From assembly GCF_026626705.1 (NCBI RefSeq), contig NZ_JAPNKC010000001.1, positions 11,618,001 through 11,682,000 of the forward strand: a DNA stretch of 64,000 bases, given 5' to 3'. A program made the translations under genes and the position numbers. Shown piece by piece: positions 8,604 to 16,574 of this stretch. The stretch's first letter is position 1. Each line of letters opens with the position of its first letter. The notes under the pieces are model-generated. The model did not search any database. It was not told the DNA's origin and saw only the letters and a program-made list of their open reading frames with translations. Source of the stretch: Pyxidicoccus sp. MSG2. Lineage in GTDB: Bacteria > Myxococcota > Myxococcia > Myxococcales > Myxococcaceae.

Positions 8604-9680
8604 TCAGCCGTGCGCCGCCGCGCAGACCTTGTTGCGGCCGGTGTTCTTCGCGGCATAGAGCGCCTGGTCGCCGCGGGACAGCAACTGGTCGAGCCCTTCG
8701 CCCGGGAGCCACTCCGCCACCCCCACGCTGACCGTGAACGTGAGTGCCTTCCTGACCTCGGGCACCACGGCCTCCGCGAGGGATTGCCGCAGCCGCTCGG
8801 CCACCCCCAGCGCCCCTTCCGCGCCGGTCTCCGGCAGGACGATGGCGAACTCCTCGCCGCCCAGCCGCCCGAGCACGTCCACGCTGCGCAGCGCACCCTG
8901 GCAGGTGCTCGCCAGCGTGCGGATGACCGCGTCGCCCACCGGGTGGCCATGGGTGTCGTTGATGCTCTTGAAGCGGTCGATGTCGAGCATCAGCAGCGAG
9001 ACCGGGCGTGTGCCGCGGCGTGCGCGGTCGAGCTCGTGCTCGGCATGCTGCAGGAAACTGCGTCGGTTGTGCGCCCCGGTGAGCGCGTCGCGCGTGGCCA
9101 GCACCTCCAGGTCCAGCTCCATCCGGAAGGCGCGCCGGGAGAGCCGCTCGGAGAGCGCCGCCAGGATGAAGCCCGCCGTGGCCCCCGAGAGGAGGAACAC
9201 GTTCACCGCGAAGAAGAAGAGGCTGCTTGCCCCGGAGACGAGCCCGAATACATTCACCACCACGAGCAGGAGCCCATGGCTGGTGATCGCGTGGAGCAGT
9301 GAGGTCGTCAGCGCCGCGAGCATCACCACCATCAGGAGCAGCGAGCCCACGGCGAGCAGCTCTCCGAAGCGCAAGTCCACCGAGAGCCGGGTCACCGATG
9401 CGGCCCCCACTCCCACTCCCGCCAGCAGCAGCAGCTCCGCCCGCTTCCGTGTCGGCTCCCAGCGCGCGAGCAGGTGCAGCGCGAGGTACGCCCCCACCGC
9501 CAGGAGCCGCACCGCCATGTTGCGGCCCAGCTTCTCGGGGTCGAGCTGGTAGTCCAACCCCATGAAGGCGAAGAAGAGCGTCGCGGCCACGAGGAACGTC
9601 CAGCGCAGCTTCGCCTGGAGCTCGCGCGAGCCCCGCTCCGCGTAGCGCTGCTCCTCTTCGGTAGAGAACACTGTATCCAT
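8604..9680 (-). CDS. Membrane diguanylate cyclase (GGDEF)
   Basis: 358 residues. The N-terminal ~175 residues contain about six hydrophobic helices. The GGDEF domain follows, with active site GGEEF at 274-278 and an inhibitory I-site RSVD at 265-268, exactly five residues upstream. It should make cyclic di-GMP from GTP and be subject to product inhibition. GGEEF is a functional variant in many cyclases. I chose the ATG at 9680, which has a GGGGGG ribosome binding site directly upstream; an in-frame GTG lies at 9692. A PilZ protein at 53 kb is a possible effector of the same messenger. Confidence 0.9.
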   Translation of the reverse strand: MDTVFSTEEEQRYAERGSRELQAKLRWTFLVAATLFFAFMGLDYQLDPEKLGRNMAVRLLAVGAYLALHLLARWEPTRKRAELLLLAGVGVGAASVTRLSVDLRFGELLAVGSLLLMVVMLAALTTSLLHAITSHGLLLVVVNVFGLVSGASSLFFFAVNVFLLSGATAGFILAALSERLSRRAFRMELDLEVLATRDALTGAHNRRSFLQHAEHELDRARRGTRPVSLLMLDIDRFKSINDTHGHPVGDAVIRTLASTCQGALRSVDVLGRLGGEEFAIVLPETGAEGALGVAERLRQSLAEAVVPEVRKALTFTVSVGVAEWLPGEGLDQLLSRGDQALYAAKNTGRNKVCAAAHG

Positions 9681-9769
9681 AGCCCCCCGCACCAGCCCAC
9701 CACCCTCAATAGCGCCCCAGCCCTCCGGGCTTCAAGAGGAGGGGGGATGACTGGCATTCGAGCAGGATG

Positions 9770-10531
9770 TCAGTACGCGTCATCGTCGCGGATGCTCCAC
9801 TGGTCATCGCGGGTCTCCGGCTTGCCAGTGGGCCGGAGGTGCGCGAACGACAGGGTGATCTCCACCACGAAGTCACGCGGCTGCGGAGGCTTGCCCAGAT
9901 AGACGTAGCGCGTCCTGTTGCGGATGCATGCGTTCAACATCGCCACCCCCGCGGGCTCCACCCGACCGCCTGTGCCCTGACCGTCGGCGCCGAACTGCGC
10001 GCGCAACGTGTAGCGCCGGGGAGTGTCCTTCTGGCGAAGGATGGCCTCGCGGCCACAGTAGTCGTAGTCCTTCAGGTGTCGCGCCAGCCGCTGGGCGCCC
10101 CAGGCCTCGTTCGTCTGGGGGATTCGCGGGGCGGGCTTCGCCACCTCGGGCCGAGGGGCGGGCTCGGGCTCCACCGGCGGGGGCCTGGGGGGCTCCTCGG
10201 GAGGGGGGAGGGGGAGAGGGCGTGTCGCCTGGGGTACGGGCTCGGCGGCAGGCCGTGGCCGTGGTGCGGGTCGCCCCAGCTCTGACGGGGCCGCGACCAG
10301 GAAGGCCACGAGAATGCCCGCGAAGCACGTCACGACGGCGGTCCCCAGCGCGATGAACAGGACTGCGCGGCTCTGCCGCGCGGAAGCGGGGGAGGGAGTG
10401 GCCCGAGGCGCGGTGCGCTGCGGCAGCCAGGGCGTCGGCCGTGCGGCGCCGCAATGACCGCAGGCCGGCTCTTCGGCGGGCTGCTTCAGGAAGGGAGCGC
10501 CACAATGGGGGCATCGAGGAGGAGTCGCCAC
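9770..10531 (-). CDS. Zinc-ribbon membrane protein with proline-rich spacer (TonB/AgmX-like architecture)
   Basis: 253 residues. An N-terminal zinc ribbon (CPHCG at 7-11 and CGHCG at ~25-29) is followed by one membrane helix (~53-78). Then comes a spacer very rich in Pro, Glu and Arg (~80-135), and a compact C-terminal domain containing YTLRAQFGADGQG and VAMLNACIRNRTRY. That domain resembles the periplasmic TonB-type or AgmX/PglI C-terminal domains found in myxobacterial multi-domain proteins. The layout implies a cytoplasmic sensor end and a periplasmic effector end. It is 89 bp upstream of the GGDEF gene on the same strand and divergent from the sirtuin gene. Confidence 0.7.
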   Translation of the reverse strand: MATPPRCPHCGAPFLKQPAEEPACGHCGAARPTPWLPQRTAPRATPSPASARQSRAVLFIALGTAVVTCFAGILVAFLVAAPSELGRPAPRPRPAAEPVPQATRPLPLPPPEEPPRPPPVEPEPAPRPEVAKPAPRIPQTNEAWGAQRLARHLKDYDYCGREAILRQKDTPRRYTLRAQFGADGQGTGGRVEPAGVAMLNACIRNRTRYVYLGKPPQPRDFVVEITLSFAHLRPTGKPETRDDQWSIRDDDAY

Positions 10532-10622
10532 AAGGTGACTCTAGTGGTTTGGCTGACACCTGGGGCGAAGCCGGGACGCCTTCGCCGGGGAATCCCCGCC
10601 GCCGCCGGGTTAGGGTCCATGC

Positions 10623-11396
10623 ATGGCGGACTCCTTCACGAACGACGACGAGCTGCAGCGGCTGCGCGATCGGCTGAGGGCGACTGCGTGGCGCCAGGTC
10701 GTGGTCCTCACCGGAGCGGGCATCTCCGTCGCCTCCGGGCTGCCCACCTACCGTGGCCCCGGTGGGTTGTGGACGCTGCGGGAGGCGGAGGAGGTGCCCG
10801 ACGCGGCGATGGCGGCCCGGGAGCCCTCCCGGGTCTGGAGCCTGTTCGGTCCGATGCGCAAGCACCTCCGGGCCGCGGCGCCCAATGCGGCCCACCTCGC
10901 GCTGGCGGAGTGGGAGTCCCGGCCCGTTCCGGGGCGGACCTTCACGCTGGTCACCCAGAACGTGGATGGACTGCACACGTTGGCGGGCAGCCGCAACGTC
11001 GTCGAATTGCACGGCTCGCTGCTGCGCACGCGCTGTGGCAATCCGAAGTGTGGGCTGCCCCCGTTCGAGGACCTCACCGAGCGTGTGCAGGCGGAGCCGT
11101 GCGAGCGGTGTGGCCAGCCCCTGCGGCCGGACATCACGTTGTTCGATGAGCCGCTGCCCGTGGACGCGGAGTGGGCCGCGAAGAAGGCCCTGCGCGAGTG
11201 CGACCTCTTCCTCGCGGTGGGCACGTCCGGCACTGTCTCTCCCGCCTCGAACTTCGTCCGAGGCGCGAAGTACGCGGGGGCCTGGACGCTGCTGCTCAAC
11301 CTCACGCCCATGCAGCCGCGCCACCCGGACTTCGACGTGGAGGTCCTGGGGCGCGCCGAGGTGCTGCTCCCGTTCCTGCTGGGCGAGGAGGCCTGA
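10623..11396 (+). CDS. NAD-dependent protein deacylase, Sir2 family
   Basis: 257 residues, the usual length for bacterial CobB-type sirtuins. The NAD site GAGISVASGLPTYRG is at 31-45, TQNVDGLH at 111-118, and the catalytic His130 sits in VELHGS. The zinc site is C138/C143 and C160/C163, and GTSG follows. All catalytic elements are intact, so it should remove acyl groups from lysines using NAD and give nicotinamide and O-acyl-ADP-ribose. It stands alone, divergent from the zinc-ribbon gene and convergent with the CAP-domain gene. Targets are unknown. Confidence 0.92.
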   Translation: MADSFTNDDELQRLRDRLRATAWRQVVVLTGAGISVASGLPTYRGPGGLWTLREAEEVPDAAMAAREPSRVWSLFGPMRKHLRAAAPNAAHLALAEWESRPVPGRTFTLVTQNVDGLHTLAGSRNVVELHGSLLRTRCGNPKCGLPPFEDLTERVQAEPCERCGQPLRPDITLFDEPLPVDAEWAAKKALRECDLFLAVGTSGTVSPASNFVRGAKYAGAWTLLLNLTPMQPRHPDFDVEVLGRAEVLLPFLLGEEA

Positions 11397-11409
11397 GCGT
11401 GGACCGGGG

Positions 11410-11961
11410 TCAGCGCTTGGGCATGACGTTCGTCTGGAACGCCCCCATCATGTTTCCTGGAGCCTGATAGTTACAGACCACATACGTTTCGTACCACTTG
11501 GAGCCCTTCCCCTGGGCGACAGCACAGCCCATCTTGGTGGTGCCCTTCCAGACCAGCTGGGTGAAGTGGCCGGTGGCTCCAGAGAAACCTCCGGTCTTGA
11601 AGTTGTATTGGCTGATCTCGTCGTACCAGGACTTGACGGCGGCATTCACAATGCCGGATGCCCCCGCTTTTGTTTCACTCCCACCCCAATAAAGGTTCTC
11701 ACCGTATTTGTGGTCGAGTCCCCGGTGGCCCTCGCTGAGACCTTCATGGGTCGAGACAGCCTTCGCGCGGCTCTTCGCGTAGGCCACGATCGAAGGATCC
11801 ACCACCAGGGCGGGAGTGCCATGCCTTGCGCGATACTCATTGTGTAACTTCAGCAAGGTATTGTTGAGCTCGGCAGTCGTGACGTCAGGGAAGGGTTCGC
11901 GCGCGAATGCGGTGGGCGTGGTGAGCAGCAGCAGGGTGAGCACGACTCGATGGGTACGCAT
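11410..11961 (-). CDS. Secreted CAP-domain (SCP/PR-1-like) protein
   Basis: 183 residues with a signal peptide (1-20, ending AFA). A single CAP domain contains LHNEYRARHG, GENLYWGG and the CAP signature GHFTQLVWKGTTKMGCAVA, and ends in YVVCNYQAPGNMMG. The cavity histidines and glutamates typical of the fold (in HNEYR, GENL, GHFTQ) are present. Bacterial members are secreted or cell-surface proteins whose activity is mostly unknown; some bind lipids. The gene is monocistronic; the convergent sirtuin gene ends 13 bp away. Confidence 0.88.
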   Translation of the reverse strand: MRTHRVVLTLLLLTTPTAFAREPFPDVTTAELNNTLLKLHNEYRARHGTPALVVDPSIVAYAKSRAKAVSTHEGLSEGHRGLDHKYGENLYWGGSETKAGASGIVNAAVKSWYDEISQYNFKTGGFSGATGHFTQLVWKGTTKMGCAVAQGKGSKWYETYVVCNYQAPGNMMGAFQTNVMPKR

Positions 11962-12045
11962 GGTCTGCAGGCTCCTGACGGGCAATGGATGGCGAATCCA
12001 CTCCACCGGGTTACCACACTCCTCTTCTGCTGAATTGGCACGACG

Positions 12046-12079
12046 CGGCGTGCCCGCCCTCTTCCGGGCGGGCACGCCG
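12046..12079 (-). terminator. 14-bp perfect hairpin after the LamG gene
   Basis: CGGCGTGCCCGCCC (12046-12059) is exactly complementary to 12066-12079 around a 6-base loop. It starts 4 bases after the stop codon of the LamG gene on the minus strand. The T-run is weak, so factor-independent termination is likely but not certain. Confidence 0.6.
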
Positions 12080-12083
12080 AGGC

Positions 12084-14138
12084 TCAGCAGCAGTTCGACG
12101 GCTTCTGGGCGATGAGCACGATCAGGGTCACGAGGTTGAGCGCGAGCTGCGCCAGCACGACGGCCAGGTAGGCGCCCCCGGTGGTGAAGAGGCCGGCGAC
12201 CATCAGGATGAGCATCGCGCAGTTGAGGGCGATGGTGTACCAGCTGCCCGTCAGCATTGCCCCGAACACCTTGCCGAGCGTCCCCCCGATGTAGAGCGCC
12301 TTGATGACCCGGATGACCGTGGAGGCGTCCGTGGTGCCCTTGGCCGCGTCCCCGACGGACTTGAGCAGCGCCGTGCTCTCCGAGATGAGGGGCCGCAGGG
12401 CGGAGACGGCCTTCGACGCCGAGAAGCCCAGCCCCACCACCGACAGCAGCAGACAGATGGAGGTCGCGGCCACCGAGATGACCCAGCCGATGCACTCGGT
12501 GTCGACGGCCAGCTCCATCCGCCCGCACTCCACGGCCCCCTGGGCGGTGTGGTGGTAGAAGACGTACTCACTCCCGACGACCTTCCCGGCGATGGTGCCC
12601 ACGGGCATTCCCGAGGGGCCGTTGGCCCGGGCCAGCCCCAGGTAGAGGTTGTTGCGGAACAGGGAGCGCAGGCGGTCCTTCATCGCCCCCGGGACGGCCG
12701 CGAGCACCGGCTCGTAGGCGGCGAGGATGGAGTCGACCTGGTCACGCGAGATCGGGCTCTGCGCGGGGTAGGGCACCTCCTCAGCGGCCCAGCGGGCGGA
12801 GGGCTGGTTTCGGTAGGAGGGCTGCACCGCGGTGACCAGCGTGTTGGAGACCCCGGGCGGCGGCGTCGACGCGGCGGGGGGCGTGACGACGATGGAGGGC
12901 ATCGCCGTGTTGAGGAGCACCGGCGGGTTCCCGGTCACCTGGTTGGCGAGGATGGCGCCGTTCCAGGCGTAGTACGCGACGCAGCCCTCGGCGTCGCTGG
13001 GGTCCGACGCCATGTACTGCTGGACCTCGCTGGCGGAGAGCGCCCGGGACCAGAGCCCGGCCGCCTGGAGGTGGCCCTGGAAGTCATAAGCGGCCCCTCC
13101 CGCGACACTGGCATCGGGCGAGGCGCCGAACAGCCACACCGGGGCCGCCAGCGACGGGAACGTGCAGGGGATGTTCATGTCGATGACGCCGTCGAGGTAG
13201 ATGCTCAGCGTCGTCCCGTCGTAGGTGGCCGCCAGGTGGTGCCAGTCACCGGGGGCCAGTTGCAGGTTGTGCCCCCACCCCTCCCCGGAGCCCGCCGAGC
13301 TCAGCGAGAGCTGGAGGTTGAAGCCGGTGCCGTTCCACTCCAGCCCCATCGTGAAGCCGTAGCCGTTGTTGGGGTCCTTGCACGCGAACACCGTCCGGGA
13401 CGCGGCCTGGAAGTCGGAGGGCGCATGGGCGTTGAACCACGCCTGCACGCTGAAGGGCGCGCCATTCGCCACCACCGCGAGCGCGTCGCGGGGCGAGGGC
13501 TGGACCGCCGCGTTGACCAGCCGCATCGCCGGGGCGAGCATCACCACCTGCGCGCCTTCCAGGAAGGTGGCCGCCCCCCGGTTGTGGCCGGAGACGTCGC
13601 CGGTCGAGCCGTCGCTGAAGCTGTAGCAGGCGGCGAGGGTGGAGCCAGGCTGGGGCACGTCCCACACCGGCTGGCGCTCGCCCTCCGGCAGCGCCGCGGA
13701 CCAGAACGCGACGTTGCAGAACTGTGCGTCCGTGGTGGTGCCCAGGGTGAACAGGCCGCTGGAGGCGGTGACCCGGGAGATGGAGCCTTCGATGAGCGGC
13801 GTGCCGTTCACGGACAGCGCATAGCTGCCGGCGTTGGCACCGGTCGACTCGAAGACGAGCAGGACGTACTGCCACTGGTCGGGCAGCAGCTCGAGCTCCG
13901 AGCGCTGCGGGGTGTTCATGCCCGGGATGCTGAGCGTGAGCTGCATCCCGTGCAGCCCGATGTAATAGGACATGCCAGACATCACCAGGTAGCCGTCGTA
14001 GGCGGGCGCCCGGGGACGCAGCCAGAACCCGATGGAGTAGGACGCGCTGCCGCTCAGGTCGATGGGGGACGACGTGCCCAGCTGGATGCGCTGGCCGTAG
14101 CGCACGTCCGCTGCGCCGTACTGGTACATGGGTCTCAT
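12084..14138 (-). CDS. Double LamG/concanavalin-like protein with hydrophobic C-terminal domain
   Basis: 684 residues. There is no signal peptide. Residues ~15-190 and ~205-395 are two LamG/ConA-like jelly rolls: the first has SYSIGFWLRPR and YVLLVFESTG, the second has WHHLAATYDGTTLSIYLDGV and LWSRALSASEVQQYM. A proline-rich spacer and a ~120-residue middle region follow. The last ~150 residues carry at least three long hydrophobic segments and end in NCC. GGAG lies 8 bases before the ATG. Glycan binding plus membrane insertion is inference, and the C-terminal domain is not recognised. It could be an export-independent effector, a surface protein using an unknown route, or an intracellular membrane protein. 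Confidence 0.65.
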   Translation of the reverse strand: MRPMYQYGAADVRYGQRIQLGTSSPIDLSGSASYSIGFWLRPRAPAYDGYLVMSGMSYYIGLHGMQLTLSIPGMNTPQRSELELLPDQWQYVLLVFESTGANAGSYALSVNGTPLIEGSISRVTASSGLFTLGTTTDAQFCNVAFWSAALPEGERQPVWDVPQPGSTLAACYSFSDGSTGDVSGHNRGAATFLEGAQVVMLAPAMRLVNAAVQPSPRDALAVVANGAPFSVQAWFNAHAPSDFQAASRTVFACKDPNNGYGFTMGLEWNGTGFNLQLSLSSAGSGEGWGHNLQLAPGDWHHLAATYDGTTLSIYLDGVIDMNIPCTFPSLAAPVWLFGASPDASVAGGAAYDFQGHLQAAGLWSRALSASEVQQYMASDPSDAEGCVAYYAWNGAILANQVTGNPPVLLNTAMPSIVVTPPAASTPPPGVSNTLVTAVQPSYRNQPSARWAAEEVPYPAQSPISRDQVDSILAAYEPVLAAVPGAMKDRLRSLFRNNLYLGLARANGPSGMPVGTIAGKVVGSEYVFYHHTAQGAVECGRMELAVDTECIGWVISVAATSICLLLSVVGLGFSASKAVSALRPLISESTALLKSVGDAAKGTTDASTVIRVIKALYIGGTLGKVFGAMLTGSWYTIALNCAMLILMVAGLFTTGGAYLAVVLAQLALNLVTLIVLIAQKPSNCC

Positions 14139-14365
14139 GGTGTGGGCTCCAAGGTGCGAGGGGCCCGCTCCCGGCCGACACCGGCGGAGAGCAGGACGGC
14201 TCCCACGCAGAGCAAGGGGCGAGCCAGCCCGTGCGCCGCGTCGTTTCCCCCGGGCCGCGCGACGCGTCCGTGGCGGCTGCGTCCTGGCGCCACGCGGGCG
14301 TGTCGAGCCAGGACGCGAGCATTCGAGCCCGAGGACTCGCGGGGCTCAGGGTGTGTCCAACTCCG

Positions 14366-15289
14366 TCAACCCTCGTGGCGCCACAGATTCGAGCGACTCG
14401 CGAACAGCTCCATCGTCCAGTCGATGAAGACCCGCAGCCCGGCGCCTGGTTGCCGCGCGGGTGGGTGGACCAGGAACAGGGGCCGGGATTCGGGCCGCCA
14501 TCCGTTCAGCACCTGCACCAGTTCCCCGGAGGCCACATACGGCTCCAATACGAAGCGAGGGGCGAACATGACGCCCAGTCCCGCGAGCCCGGCGGCCAGG
14601 TATGCGTTGGTTTCGTTGAGCGTGAGCAGGCTGCGGCCCTGGACCTCCAGCCGCTCGCCATCGCGGACGAAGACGAAGGGAAGTTCCTTGCCGCTCGGCG
14701 AAGAGAAGTAGCTGACCACCGCGTGTGACGCGCCCGCCAGTTCCAGCGGGTGGAGTGGCGTGCCGTGACGCTCCAGGTATTGAGGCGACGCGCACAACCA
14801 ATAGCAGAGGTCGCCCAGGTGTCGTGCCACGAGGGACTCGTCCTTCACGGCGCCTCCGCGAATGGCGCAGTCGACGTTGTCCGAGAGGAGGTCCACGACG
14901 CGGTCGCTCACCCCCAGCTCGATGTGCATCTGGGGGTAGCGCGCGTAGAAGGACGGCAGCGCGGGGATGAGCAGCAGCCGGGAGATCGTCCCACTCGACT
15001 CCACCCGCAGGCGCCCCCTGGGGCCGCGACGTGTCTGGGACAGCGTGGCTTCGAGGTCGCGCACCTCGCCCAACAGGCGCAAGGCCTGCTGGTAGTAGGT
15101 CATGCCCTCTGGCGTGACTGTCACGCGGCGCGTGGTGCGGTGCAGCAGCTTCACGCGCAGCTGCGCCTCCAGCTGTTGGATGAGTCGGGTCACCGCCGTC
15201 TTCGGGCGGCCCAGCGCGTCGGCGGCCTTGGTGAAGGTGCCGCTTTCCACCACGCGGACGAACGCTTCCATCGCCGTGAACCTGTCCAT
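14366..15289 (-). CDS. LysR-family transcriptional regulator
   Basis: 307 residues. The N-terminal winged helix (~1-60) has the typical FVRVVESGTFTKAADALG and LIQQLEAQLRVKLLHRTTR; the periplasmic-binding-like effector domain follows. It belongs to the common AaeR/DsdC-like group with the RTTRRV...T.EG pattern. A GGAGG sits 5-9 bases before the chosen ATG; an in-frame start at 15310 lies upstream of that site. It is divergent from the metallo-hydrolase gene, which is the usual position for a regulator and its target. A palindrome lies between them. Confidence 0.9.
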   Translation of the reverse strand: MDRFTAMEAFVRVVESGTFTKAADALGRPKTAVTRLIQQLEAQLRVKLLHRTTRRVTVTPEGMTYYQQALRLLGEVRDLEATLSQTRRGPRGRLRVESSGTISRLLLIPALPSFYARYPQMHIELGVSDRVVDLLSDNVDCAIRGGAVKDESLVARHLGDLCYWLCASPQYLERHGTPLHPLELAGASHAVVSYFSSPSGKELPFVFVRDGERLEVQGRSLLTLNETNAYLAAGLAGLGVMFAPRFVLEPYVASGELVQVLNGWRPESRPLFLVHPPARQPGAGLRVFIDWTMELFASRSNLWRHEG

Positions 15290-15349
15290 CTTCCACCTCC
15301 AGCACGACATACCGCGTTCGGCCGGGAGGCCCGTCGCGCACTCCGGATT

Positions 15350-15365
15350 GTTTCAGGGGTGAAAC
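15350..15365. promoter_or_regulatory. Candidate LysR operator (inverted repeat)
   Basis: GTTTCA-GGGG-TGAAAC is a perfect 6-bp inverted repeat with a 4-base centre. It lies between the divergent LysR and metallo-hydrolase genes, and contains the T-N11-A spacing (T15351, A15363) usual for LysR-type sites. It is 57 bp before the hydrolase ATG and 61 bp from the regulator ATG, so it could serve both. Binding is inference. Confidence 0.45.
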
Positions 15366-15422
15366 GGAATGTGTGAAGAGCGCCCGTTTATCCCAGGGGA
15401 GGCGGGGCGTATCTCTTCGCCC

Positions 15423-16439
15423 ATGAAAAATCCCCTGCCGCGCGGTGCCTTCCACGCTGTCTCTCGTGCCCTGACCCTGCTGATGCTGGCCAGCGCTCCA
15501 CTGCTTCCGTCCGCCGTGCACGCGGCGGCGCCCCAGGTGCGAATCCAGGCCCCTGGCTTCTACCGGATGATGCTCGGCGACTTCGAAGTCACGACGCTGT
15601 CCGATGGCACCGTCCCCCAGACCGTGAGCGAGGTGGCGACACGCACGACGCCGGAGCGGGTGAAGGAGCTGCTCTCGCGCGACCACCTCGCGGATCCGGT
15701 CGAGCTGTCCATCAACGCGTTCCTCATCAACACCGGCACGGCGCTGGTGCTCGTGGACACAGGCGTGGGGGGCTTCTTCGGACCCGGAGTGGGAGGCCAG
15801 CTCCAGCAGAGTCTCCGGGCCGCGGGCTACCAGCCGGAGCAGATCGACGTGGTGCTGCTCACGCACATCCATTCCGACCACTCCGGTGGGCTCATGTCCA
15901 ACGTCGCCCGGGCGTTCCCCAACGCCATCCTCCAGGTGCACGCGCGCGAGGCGGGCTTCTGGCTCGGCCGCGATGACCGGGCGAAGGGACCGGTGGACCC
16001 GAAGTACTTCGAGGAGGCGCGAGCGATGGTGGAGCCGTACCGGAGCGCGGGCAGGCTGAAGACGTTCGGAGACGGGGACGCCATTGTCCCGGGCATCCGG
16101 GCCATGCCGACCCCGGGACATACGCCCGGGCACAGCGCCTACGTGGTCGAGAGCCGTGGGCAGCGGCTGGCCCTGTGGGGCGACCTCATGCACTTCGGCT
16201 CTGTGCAGTTGCGCGAGCCCTCGGTGACGGTCGCCTACGACGTCGATGACCGTGCGGCCGCATCCCAGCGAGCGCGTGCGTTCACGGAGGCTGCGAGGCG
16301 CGGCGACCTGCTCGGCTTCGCGCACATGCCCTTTCCCGGCCTGGGCCGGCTGGCCGCGGAGGGGAAGGGCTACCGGTGGATCCCGGTCAACTACAGCTCC
16401 GGCCAGCGGTGGCAGGGCGCGAAGAGCAGCGCGGAGTGA
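15423..16439 (+). CDS. Exported MBL-fold metallo-hydrolase
   Basis: 338 residues with a signal peptide (1-34, ending VHAA). The metallo-beta-lactamase motif HIHSDH is at 148-153, followed by GGL; GHTPGHSAY and LALWGDLMH supply the further metal ligands. These define a binuclear zinc hydrolase of the lactonase/quorum-quenching and beta-lactamase-like superfamily. The export signal suggests a periplasmic or extracellular substrate. The divergent LysR gene with a palindrome between suggests inducible control. The substrate cannot be told; lactones and organophosphate-like esters are possible. Confidence 0.88.
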   Translation: MKNPLPRGAFHAVSRALTLLMLASAPLLPSAVHAAAPQVRIQAPGFYRMMLGDFEVTTLSDGTVPQTVSEVATRTTPERVKELLSRDHLADPVELSINAFLINTGTALVLVDTGVGGFFGPGVGGQLQQSLRAAGYQPEQIDVVLLTHIHSDHSGGLMSNVARAFPNAILQVHAREAGFWLGRDDRAKGPVDPKYFEEARAMVEPYRSAGRLKTFGDGDAIVPGIRAMPTPGHTPGHSAYVVESRGQRLALWGDLMHFGSVQLREPSVTVAYDVDDRAAASQRARAFTEAARRGDLLGFAHMPFPGLGRLAAEGKGYRWIPVNYSSGQRWQGAKSSAE

Positions 16440-16447
16440 TGCGCTCC

Positions 16448-16491
16448 AGCGCCACGGTTCGTCCCAGCCTCAAGGAACGGGCCGTGGCGCT
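16448..16491 (+). terminator. Hairpin after the metallo-hydrolase gene
   Basis: AGCGCCACGG (16448-16457) pairs perfectly with CCGTGGCGCT (16482-16491), with a further GTTC/GAAC pairing inside the loop. It begins 8 bases after the stop codon. There is no T-run. The 3' end of the convergent kinase gene lies 83 bp further on. Confidence 0.4.
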
Positions 16492-16574
16492 CCAGCGGTC
16501 CTCGCCTCGGTTCGAGCTGGTGCAGCTGTTCTGTCCACCGGCCGGGAGCACAAGTCGGGCGCTGGAGCAGATGG

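Noticed and set aside
11985..14711. 908-codon open frame on the plus strand
   Set aside because: It is antisense to the LamG gene and part of the LysR gene; composition is Gly/Arg/Val-rich without domains, while the minus frame has clear LamG motifs.
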